Shown here: positions 42,076 through 51,600 of the stretch, in pieces
Layout: the number at the start of each line of letters is the position of its first letter
Position numbering within the stretch: the first letter of the stretch is position 1
From: Branchiostoma belcheri
Taxonomy: Eukaryota; Chordata; Leptocardii; Amphioxiformes; Branchiostomatidae
Assembly: GCF_001625305.1 (NCBI RefSeq)
Contig: NW_017803180.1
Coordinates: forward strand, 82,731-146,730
Length of the DNA stretch: 64,000 bases
Direction of reading: 5' to 3'
The notes under the pieces: generated by a model
Seen by the model: only the letters and a program-made list of their open reading frames with translations
Told to the model about the DNA's origin: nothing
Databases searched by the model: none
Made by a program: the position numbers and the translations under genes

Positions 42076-42081
42076 AATAAA
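42076..42081 (+). terminator. Proximal poly(A) signal AATAAA
   Basis: AATAAA 250 bases after the SAMD11 stop; a possible short 3' UTR. Confidence 0.5.
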
Positions 42082-43042
42082 ACAGAAACATTCGGTAATA
42101 GAAGGCAGGTCCTTCTTGCTTTGTTAGTGTGGCCATGTTAGCACGCAGACGTGTAAAATGCTGTACAGTGAAGACATATTAACGCTAAGGCTTCGTGTAA
42201 CCTGGACAACTTAAGTCATTTTACTTTCACTTGCCGTGCTTACGGTATGGGAAAGTTTGTTTATTGTACGTTCCAGAGAAAAAAAAGTATGTATACTAGT
42301 AGCCAAAATAGTTGAAGCTATATATATATCTATACAGAGATTGTACAATAGCGACTATATTTACACAACGGCAAGGCTTATACTAGTATACCATACCCGA
42401 CACATATATACCGAAGCTTCTATAGCAGTTCTGATTAGAGTTGTGAAGTTGCTGTTTTGAGTACTTGCTTCACGGGTGTTCCCGGTAGTAATACACGTGT
42501 TTTCTGTTGCTAGAAATTATATTTTTATCTTTCGTACCATCAGCAACCATAGAAAACGAAGTTGGAAAAAAGAAAACTAAGCGAATGCATACACGTAGTT
42601 GAAACATTACATGATGTCTGACGCAGTGCGGAGGCTACTTACGGCGGTACTTCAAAGTATGTACGTCTTGGTTAACGCGATTTGTCTTCGTTGCCATAAC
42701 AACGAAGACATTGCGTGCTAGATAGAATGCAGTGCCGAAGAATACTTTGTCCTTACGTTGAATTGACGTAGTGCAAGATGAATATATATTTTTTCCAGAA
42801 CTGAATGCTTCTCTTCTTCCAATATATCCAGTTGTAATCGTCAAGTTTTAGTTAAAACTTCGGATCCGATAGCGTGTGGTGATAGTAACTGTTTGTTTTT
42901 GTTTATTTGTTTTTGTTTATCTTCACAAACGTACGTTGTATGATGCCAGCTTGTACATAGAAGTGTATAAAAGTGTGCATAGTTCCGTTTCCTAAGCTTG
43001 CTTCACAAAGCGAACCTCCTGTATAAGTAAACGTTTGTGTAT

Positions 43043-43048
43043 AATAAA
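43043..43048 (+). terminator. Distal poly(A) signal AATAAA
   Basis: AATAAA followed within 40 bases by a T/G-rich stretch (GAGCGGGTTTTGCTGCGTTTTG), as usual downstream of a cleavage site. Confidence 0.55.
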
Positions 43049-43097
43049 AGAAGTATCACAGAGTAAGTCTGAGCGGGTTTTGCTGCGTTTTGTTCAA

Positions 43098-43260
43098 GTT
43101 CAAGATGTGTTTATTGCACATTCACAGTGACCCTCCCGGTCACTGAATTGCAGACAATTTACTAGTCGTTTAAAACTTTCAAATTCTAAATTTCACATCA
43201 AACATTACAAAACGATATTGTTACGCCGAAGGGCGGTAATACCGGGTATACAGATACACG
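43098..43260. repeat. LINE/SINE tail-like sequence and family B fragment
   Basis: CAAGTTCAAGATGTGTTTATTGC resembles the tail at 58803 and may be the reversed 3' end of a retroposon. A family B fragment (GTTACGCCGAAGGGCGGTAA) follows at 43222. Confidence 0.45.
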
Positions 43261-43298
43261 ATAGTAAAAATTCTTATAAGTTATAGCCTGTGGCTATT

Positions 43299-43556
43299 GA
43301 CAGGATCGTCCTGTCAATAGCAGAAAATATTGCACTGCTGACAGGATCGTCCTGTCAATAGCAGAAAATATTGCACTGCTGACAGGATCGTCCTGTCAAT
43401 AGCAGAAAATACTGCACTGCTGACAGGATCGTCCTGTCAATAGCAGAAAATATTGCACTGCTGACAGGATCGTCCTGTCAATAGTAGAATAATTTGCACT
43501 GCTGACAGGATTTTTCCTGTCAGCAGTGCAAATTATTCTACTACTGACAGGATCGA
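43299..43556. repeat. 41-bp array of short palindromes (array 1)
   Basis: GACAGGATCGTCCTGTC begins at 43299, 43340, 43381, 43422 and 43463 with an exact 41-bp period, and a variant at 43504. Each has 7-bp perfect arms (up to 12 in the first) and a TCG loop. Links are AATAGCAGAAAATATTGCAC and TGCT. The last unit folds back on the array through GCAGTGCAAATTATTCTACT. Confidence 0.9.
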
Positions 43557-43740
43557 TAAAATTTTGGTATTTTTATTTCATACTGGAAATTTTGGGGTGG
43601 GCGCTGGTTCGTGTAGGTCTTATGCAGGTGTTATTATGTATGCTGTTAGGCCATTTTTTACGATCCTGCGCTGCGGCCCCTGCAGATCGTCGTGCATACA
43701 TTGATCCCCCGCTCGGTAGCGCGCGCCTGGCCTCCCGTAA

Positions 43741-43960
43741 GCTAGCGCTTACTGTCGCCCCGACTAGCCTCTACCAGGCACCGCGGATCGCTGGAAAAAT
43801 AGTAGAAATTGGCCGAAATAAAGGGAATATATACCAAGGAGCTTCTCTGGCCGGCTAACTCCCTTGGTATATATTCCCTTTATTTCGGCCAGTTTCTATT
43901 ATTTTTCCAGCGATCCACGGTGCCTGGTAGAGGCTAGTCGGGGCGACAGTAAGCGCTAGC
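43741..43960. mobile_element. 220-bp near-perfect palindrome containing a TAGCCTCTACCAGGC MITE
   Basis: GCTAGCGCTTACTGTCGCCC and CGAC, then TAGCCTCTACCAGGCACCGC, is mirrored to the end as GCGACAGTAAGCGCTAGC. The internal arms AGTAGAAATTGGCCGAAATA and AAGGGAATATATACCAAGG are mirrored with very few changes. The outer 24 bases lie beyond the usual MITE end, so the palindrome is larger than other family members. Confidence 0.88.
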
Positions 43961-44795
43961 CATTACAGCCGGCGCCGCGGGAATGACACAGCGCGGTCCA
44001 CCGGCGGGTACCCGTCGGACTAGCCTGGGTGCCACCCCGCGCGCGAGTGTCTATCTCCTAAGTAAAAGTCACGGGAAGCCATACTCCCGGCAGACCTACT
44101 TGGCACACTGGGTCTAAATTCTAAATATCTCCTCGCGCATGAGGCGTTTATATAGAGGGCTTCGCGTGGACGAAGGGGTTTGGGTGGATAATGGTAGCGG
44201 ACAAATACGGTTTCTCCCGAAATCTATCGCCAAATAAACGCCGGACTCTGGGGCACCCAGGGTTAACCGCCAGGCGTGCTAACAGCAACACGACAACCCG
44301 CCCCCCAGTAACACTAACCAGCGTGCCAGGCCCTGCAGCGTGCCTTTGCCGGTACTGTGGGGCCCAGTGGGGCCGGTAAAATTCGGTGGCCAGCTGGATA
44401 CGCGCGCCAGGGGGCTGTTGCTGTTAGCGGGCCGGCTAGCTGAAATGCCACACCAGCGGTACTTTCCTGGATTTGTTCCATTTGATTTCGAAGTTGTTAA
44501 AAGAATAAATAATGGATAGAGATCAACTTCTTTTTGTCTTTTTTTTATTGTCTTCATCTTATGTAACTGCCTTCGTATTTCAGACAGCTTATGCATGAAA
44601 TTCGCTTGTATTTATATTTTGGACATGTCTAGTTTTGACAATATATATCTGCTGGAGTACTCTGTATTGATAACTGTTAACGTGATGATAGCCGCCATCG
44701 TGAAACGCCTAATCTGCAGTACAGTAGCATATGCCTTCTGACTGGTTAAAAAATGGAAACAAAGAAGAAATCATGTCAAAATGGAAGATTTAAAA
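43961..44795. other. Intergenic, no gene recognised
   Basis: CpG-rich to about 44440, then AT-rich. From about 44470 the sequence matches 45290 onward (see duplication). Confidence 0.45.
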
Positions 44796-45212
44796 AATCC
44801 TGTCAATAGTGCCAAAAATGGCACTGCTGACAGGACGATCCTGTCAACAGTGTCAAAAATGGCACTGCTGACAGGACGATCCTGTCAGCAATGCAGTATT
44901 TCCTGTTATTGACAGGATCGTCCTGTCAGCAGTGCAATATTTTCTGCTATTGACAGGATCGTCCTGTCAGCAGTGCAGTATTTTCTGCTATTGACAGGAC
45001 GATCCTGTCAGCAGTGCAGTATTTCCTGCTGTTGACAGGACGATCCTGTCAATAGCCTCAGGCTAAGTTATATATGCCGTGTAAATAATAGTACGTAAAA
45101 TTTTATTATATAGTTGGACTTGAAAGAGCATGGTTATCCCCTCTCCTCGCTGTATATATAGGATCTTGACTAAATAACTGATTATCTTTTACTGATATCC
45201 AGCTTTTTGGTC
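44480..45212. repeat. Duplicated segment, left copy, abutting an assembly gap
   Basis: From TTTGATTTCGAAGTTGTT to the last base before the gap, this segment matches 45290-46094, with the palindrome array offset by 878 bp. The differences are mostly one-base indels in homopolymers and a few substitutions. It contains palindrome array 2 (44795-45060), inverted relative to array 1. Confidence 0.88.
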
Positions 45213-45232
45213 NNNNNNNNNNNNNNNNNNNN
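45213..45232. other. Assembly gap (20 N)
   Basis: The gap separates the two copies of a duplicated segment, which raises doubt that the duplication is real. Confidence 1.
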
Positions 45233-45289
45233 TCCCCTGGCTAGCTATACTCTTTTTATGCCGATTTCTACAATTTATTTACCTTTTTC

Positions 45290-46094
45290 CATTTGATTTG
45301 TTGAAGTTGTTGAAACAATGAGGTCTGATTTTAACCTCCTTGGTTGAAAGAATAAAGGATAGAGATCAAACTTCTTTTTGTCTTTTTTATTGTCATCTTA
45401 TGTAAACACAACTGCCTTCGTATTTCAGACAGCTTATGCGTGAAATTCGCCTGTATTTATATTTTGAGCATGTCTAGTTTTGACATGTATCTGCTGGAGT
45501 ACTCTGTAATGATAATAACTAGCTGTTAACGCGATGATAGCCGCCATCGTGAAACGCCTAATCTACAGTACAGTAGCATATGCCTTCTGACTGAAAAAAA
45601 AAATGAAAACATGGTTTTAAAAAAATGAAACATGAAGAAATCATGTCAATACAGCCCAAAATGGAGATTAAAAATACCTGTCAATAGTGCCAAAAATAGG
45701 CACTGCTGACAGGACGATCCTGTCAATAGTGTCAAAATAGGCACTGCTGACAGGACGATCCTGTCAGCAATGCAGTATTTCCTGTTATTGACAGGATCGT
45801 CCTGTCAGCAGTGCAATATTTTCTTGCTATTGACAGGATCGTCCTGTCAGCAGTGCAGTATTTTTCTGCTATTGACAGGACGATCCTGTCAGCAGTGCAG
45901 TATTTCCTGCTGTTGACAGGACGATCCTGTCAATAGCCTCAGGCTAAGTTATATATGCCGTGTAAATAATGTACGTAAAATTTTAATTATATGTTGGACT
46001 TGAAAGAGCATGGTTATCCCCTCTCCTCGCTGTATATATAGGGATCTTGACTAAATAACTGATTATCTTTTACTGATATCCAGCTTTTTGGTCA
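45290..46094. repeat. Duplicated segment, right copy, with palindrome array 3
   Basis: This has the same order as 44480-45212: AT-rich part, GATGATAGCCGCCATCGTGA, then the palindrome array (45676-45945) ending CAATAGCCTCAGGCTAAGTT. It then continues past TCCAGCTTTTTGGTC, the point where the left copy stops at the gap. Confidence 0.88.
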
Positions 46095-46361
46095 AATTTA
46101 CTTTGGCTACTATCGGTATTATACATGAACGACTTTCGTTGATACCACATTTGGATTATAATTTCAGCTTAAACCTTAAGTTCTCTTCAAGCAAAACCGT
46201 CTTGAAAGAAATTCTTTTCAATCTATACTGATTTACAAATACCAAGGCCCCGTCCCATTGTTGTGTTGTGTTTTTTTCTTACGATAATTTCTCTAGCGGC
46301 TGACTTTAACCGTTTTTATTGAAAGCCGAAAGGCGTGTTTACGAGCGGACAGGCCCGATAA

Positions 46362-46818
46362 TGACAGGATTGCTGCCACTTGAAGCCGGGCCTGGACGTA
46401 AACGAATCGATGGTAGGGCCTAGGACAAAAATGTTGTGTTTCCTGTTCCCCGACCGACCCTAGAAAAACCTGCCGACCCTAGCCTTTTTTCGTGTGTGGA
46501 CCCAGGCAAGGGACATGCACTTTTCGAGCTGACCGACCTTTTCTAGCTCCGCGATCTCACACATCATTGAAGAAACTTAGTACAGTCGTTTTTCCAACAT
46601 TGACATTGAAGTGTCCTCATGCAATTTTACTCTGTATAATTGTATAAGTCGGACCAATAGAGATTACTAAAGTTCAATAAAAAAGAGAAATAAAAAAGAT
46701 AATGCCTACCTACCGACCCCAATTTTTCCGGGGCTGAAACAGGAAACACAACATTTTCCCTAGGCCTGACAGGATTGCTCGCCACTTGAAGCTGGGCCGG
46801 ACGTAAGCGGATCGATGC
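46362..46818. mobile_element. Inverted-repeat element flanked by about 52-bp direct repeats
   Basis: The element proper (about 46415-46767) has ends GGGCCTAGGACAAAAATGTT plus GTGTTTCCTG and CAGGAAACACAACATTTTCC plus CTAGGCC. Outside it, TGACAGGATTGCTGCCACTT at 46362 and TGACAGGATTGCTCGCCACTT at 46767 start direct repeats ending in GGACGTAA(A/G)CG(A/G)ATCGATG. Confidence 0.75.
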
Positions 46819-46928
46819 CCGTTTGCGCCGCAAAACAAAGCAGCAATCAAGAACCCAGATTACCCTTTTATGGCCACGGGGGGTCGTCCGGAAATCGTAC
46901 TTTACTCTTAGTCGAAATTACTTTATTC

Positions 46929-47083
46929 ACTCTTCAATCAGAGGTTTGGGTTTTGGCCTTTTTTGGCGTTATTTAGGAAAATCAACGTGAACAAAAGATT
47001 CTAATGCAAAAAAGAAACCCGATAAAAAAACAATTAAAAACACACCACAAAGGCCCAAACCCTAACCTCTGCTTGGGGAGTAG
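46929..47083. mobile_element. MITE, CTCCAAGCAGAGGTTTGGG family
   Basis: ACTCTTCAATCAGAGGTTTG and CTAACCTCTGCTTGGGGAGTAG bound a 155-bp relative of the element at 9159-9355, with AAAAGAAACCCGATAAAAAA inside. Confidence 0.75.
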
Positions 47084-48420
47084 TCTTTATTGGTCTTATA
47101 TATATTTTCCGTTGCTTGTATTTTACGTTTTGAAATAGATATTCTGCGATCATGATGATGAGATTTGGAGTAACAAAACGATTTCCATTTGGGGTGAAAA
47201 TGACCTTCCAGAGCGGCAAGTGCGAGTCTCACAACTACGTAATGCAAATAGAACCTGCCATGTCCTAAAACGCGTGGCGGAAGTGGCGCTAAAACGCATC
47301 CCCCATAATTCCATTACGAACTAATGTCGGCAAAGTATTAGAACATACAATCAATCAATTACTGGCCAAAAATTCGATCTGCCAAAAAAACTGGCATGGT
47401 CCGTCGTTTTATTCTTCAAATTACACAATTACCCTGTAAAAATACATATCATTTAATATAATTCAGATATATATCCTTATTGCAATGTAAATAATAATTG
47501 TCCATGTATAAATTAATTTTCCTCTATTGTAGTTTTCCGCCTTACAACAGTGCACTTAACGACGTCACTGAGACACGTCCATATTTGGGTGATGACGTCA
47601 GTTTCAGACGATAGCTTACACGTACGTCACGTGACGTTGCGTCCCATGATGCATTGAGGTAACGTTCCGTTGGCGGAACTACGGTGACGTCACGGTGTCA
47701 AATTTCAACTGTACCATATATGGTATGGTCCCGATATTAATATTTATGCGATTATTACTATAAAATTGATATTAGTTCTAAATATTGATTTTAACATAAC
47801 TTGATATGACCCTATAGTCATAATTGGAAAAAATTGTGCTAAAACCACATGATAAAACTACATGTGCAGATAAATATGGTTTTCTCTTCTAACGATCCTT
47901 CTCCGATGTCTTTTTAAGACTTGTTGGTAGTTCAACAGAACGGAGAAATGTACATGCATGTATTGCTTATGATACTTTCGATTCAATATGCTTCAAGTTT
48001 CCAACTTGTTGATCCACAAATGCTGAAGTCACTTGTGTAACCTCATATTGTCTGACCTACGACATCTAATGTCCTTGGCATGTGGAAGCTTTTGTTTGGC
48101 TGGCAGACGGCCATTCTCTTCTGACTTCTACATGTTTGTTGGTCATTCCACTGGTCTACAGAAGGCCAAAATGTACATGTATGTGTCTGAACATGTAATG
48201 TCTGTGATGCTTTTTAATTCATACTGCAAGTTTCGAACTTCTTTAGATTTACAATGGCCGAAGTTAACCACATATTGTATGACAGCATGTGGAAACTCTT
48301 CAACTTGACTGGTGAAGGAATGTCAGATTTACTTTGGTTAATTACTTTAGGATTAAAAACAAACAGGAACTAACGAACAAACGAACAAACAAATTGGGGA
48401 GAACTCTCCCCAGACAGACT
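47084..48420. other. Intergenic between SAMD11 and the enzyme gene
   Basis: AT-rich with no recognised gene. 47565-47695 holds four TGACGT/ACGTCA-type words and TCACGTGA, a possible CREB/E-box cluster. The 3' UTR of the minus-strand enzyme gene must lie in the right part, but no well-placed poly(A) signal was identified. Confidence 0.45.
47560..47700. promoter_or_regulatory. Cluster of CRE-like and E-box words
   Basis: GACGTCACTGAG, TGATGACGTCAG, ACGTCACGTGACGT and GGTGACGTCACGG occur within 140 bp of otherwise AT-rich DNA, together with CCCATGATGCATTG. This is suggestive of a regulatory element; no attached gene was identified. Confidence 0.3.
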
Positions 48421-48487
48421 TCCAGTAAAAATCACCATGGTAACAGGTGAGCTGGGTATTCTAACCAATCAGGGAGGGGCTATTGCA

Positions 48488-48606
48488 TCATGGGAAGGGC
48501 GGGTCGTCATCGAAGTTCCACCAATCGTGGACGCGGTCGGTCACGTGGCGCATTCCGTCCTTCAGGACTGTGTTCATCCGCCCGTCATACAGGCCGAAAA
48601 TCCCAC
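48488..48606 (-). CDS. Desulfhydrase-like gene, last exon
   Basis: Acceptor CCCCCAG, then [20 protein letters not shown] and [17 protein letters not shown] with stop TGA at 48490-48488. The first two bases complete the Gly of HTGG from the previous exon. Confidence 0.88.
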
Positions 48607-51600
48607 CTGGGGGTGTAAGAGTTTAGAGGTTAAGTTGAGTTAAGAGTTAAAACACAAAGATGTTCTCTCACCTAGAGCTTTCGACCAGTCACTCTGGTCT
48701 TGCTCAGTAGACTGACCCAGTGAGGCTTGTCATGTGGCTTCTTTCAAGTGTGATGTCAACTCTGGGTCAGAGGTAACTGGTAGACGATGTCACGTGACAA
48801 GCCACCCTGGGTCAGTCTACTGTAATTCACAGTATCACTTCTAAATGTCTCTAAATCAGAGTAGACAACTCGGGTAAAAGTTGCTTTCTTTGATTTTGAC
48901 AAATAACTAGCTTCTCCAGTTGCAATACTGAGTTCTGTCACTAGGTGTCTCTGCTAGAGCAGCTAGGGCAAACTGTACTGTACAGTTTGCCCTAGCTGCT
49001 CACTGGGTACAGTGTACCCTCTAGCAGACTATCTCCTCTAGCATAAGAATCAGTCTACTAGTATTTGGCCAATTTCTACTATTTTCCCAGCAACCTGGGG
49101 AGCCTGGCAGACTACTAATACCAGCCTGGCGTCCAGAGCTATTTCACCCTGTCCACAAATAAAGGATGAAAGAGACTCCAAAGCGAAAGTAGGTTTGGAC
49201 ACCAGGCTAGACAGCACTTATACACTGCTGGTACATTTATGGCAGTCTCTGCAGTTCATGCTGTATCACTAGAGGTCTCTGCTACACTGCTGGTTACCTG
49301 TATGGAAGAAGAGTATCCAGTTACCCTGAAACCTGCTCTGATTGGTTACCTGTATGGAGGAAAAGGAGGAAGAGTATCCTGATTGGTTACCTGTATAGAG
49401 GAAGAGTTTCCTGATTGGTTACCTGTATGGAGGAAGAGTTTCCTGATTGGTTACCTGTATGGAGGAAAAGGAGGAAGAGTATCCTGATTGGTTACCTGTA
49501 TGGAGGAAGAGTTTCCTGATTGGTTACCTGTATGGAGGAAGAGTATCCGGTTTCCCTGGAACCTGCTCTGATTGGTTACCTGTATGGAGGAAGAGTTTCC
49601 TGATTGGTTACCTGTATGTAGGAAGTGTATCCTGATTGGTTACCTGTATGTAGGAAGAGTATCCGGTTTCCCTGGAACCTGCTGTGATTGGTCCGTAGCT
49701 CGTTGAGCATGCCCATGGTGGCCTTCCCAGTGTACACTGGGTCCAGGATGATCCCCGAAGTGTGGGCGACATTCGCAACAAACTCTGCAGGGAGAGGAGT
49801 TCAATTACCAATCTATCAATCAATTGATCAGTTGATCAATTAAATCCCTGTGTACAACAGGTCCAGGGTGAACAGATACAATACAATGGAAATATCACTT
49901 AAATAGTCAAATCATTCAATCAATACCTCTATTGCTACATGTAGAGGGCTTGTATACTTTACCATTCAGTTTTAGTCCTTACAGGTACCTCGGTCTAGTT
50001 ACTTCCATCTATTTATCTATTTTGTTATGGATGCAATATCCACAGATGCCATGTGCAAAGACATGTCTTTCCAACAAAAGTTACAAACTTTTATTCGGAC
50101 AAATGAAAGATGTACTGACGGTCTTTGTTTACAAACAGTTTACTCTTGATTATAGAATATTATAGCCAGAAGGGGTCGACCAATCAGAAGGCTTAATTGC
50201 CATTGGTTATCAGGCCGTAACCTCAAAAGTGGTCGATTATTAGAATAGCCGAACACTTTTTGGACTGTACCAATTTATACAGAGGACAGGGCACTAATAG
50301 TAGTATTTATCTATTAAAAACGTAATTGTAGTTTTATTTCGAGTAATTTATTTCAAACCTGCTTACCCAGCTCCTTCTTGGTGGAGAGGGCGTAACCGCG
50401 ACCTTTGTACCCCTCTATGATGTCCACGATGTCCTCCGACCGGACGTCCGTCAGACCGATCTCCTGTAGCGCCGCGTTGATGTGGCGATGGAAGTACGCC
50501 GCATCGTCACAGATCGCCACAGCGTGGATCCTGGGGGATGCAACAGTGTAGCAAATCAGGACATGGGCTCAGATTTCACTTAAGTTACGTTGTATCAATT
50601 TCTATTTAACAGTGGAACTTATAATTGATGAAGTGAGTAAGAAACAATCTTCCACTTGTGATTCTGATTCATCAGTTGCATGCCTGATAAGCTTGACATA
50701 TTATCATTAGCTTTGAGGAGTTTGGAACTGTATTGGGAAGCTCAATTGTTGTTGTTTTGAGGTCACATAATCACATAGCTCATGTTGCACAGATCCAGTA
50801 CTGGGCTGGGAGTAGCCTGGAATCCATAGTTTATATTCCAGGCTACTCAAAGCCCAGCACAGAACTTGGCAGACTGGTTGGAAGTAAAGTAGTGGGAAGG
50901 TACTTTATGTGTGACATTGAGCTTCACCAAATGTACCTTATTTTGGAGCCAGTGAGGTAGTTTGCCACACACAGTCCACAGGTCGTGCCGCCACTTCCAA
51001 CTGTCAGGACGAGGTCATCAAATCTCTCCAGAACTCCCTGGGAACGGAACAACAATCAGTGAATATTTAGTGAATTTCATGTTATTACCTTTTGTTGGTT
51101 GCTTGCCTGTTTCCGTTACCTATCCCAGTCACCTTCTCTAGTTGCAAACGTAGTACCTGTACCTGTCAGCCTGACTGTTAGCCTTGTTAGCTTTTGTTGG
51201 TGGGGAGCGGATCTTGGGGGAGAGGACGAAAGCTAACAAGGCTGACACTCAAGCTAGTCTAAGGCACCATTCGGACATTCCCACAAGGATAAGATTGTCT
51301 AGATCAAGCCGAATTGATCCAGCTTTGAGCCAGCTTCGAGCCGGATCTAGCTGGATCAAAGCTGGATCAATTCGGCTGGATCCAGACAATCTTATCCTTG
51401 TGAGAATGGGGGCTGAGTTACCTGTTGTACCACCTGCTCACCTGCCCTGCTCACCTGCCCTGCTCACCTGTCCTGCTCACCTGCCCTGCTCACCTTTCCT
51501 TCACACCTGTCCTGCTCACCTGTCCCAGTTACCTGTAGTCCTGCTCACCTGTTCTATCAGCTCCTGGAATGCAGTGATGTAGCCGAACAGCCCGACCAGG

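Larger units (their letters stand above)
41826..43070 (+). other. SAMD11: 3' UTR of SAMD11
   Basis: AT-rich non-coding sequence after the stop with two AATAAA signals (42076 and 43043). No other gene is recognised in it, so it is best read as a long 3' UTR with alternative ends. Confidence 0.65.

Noticed and set aside
43299..43556. CRISPR array (17-bp palindromic repeats at 41-bp spacing)
   Set aside because: The 'spacers' between palindromes are nearly identical to each other, there are no cas genes, and the surroundings are an animal genome with spliced genes. It is a tandem array of palindromes.
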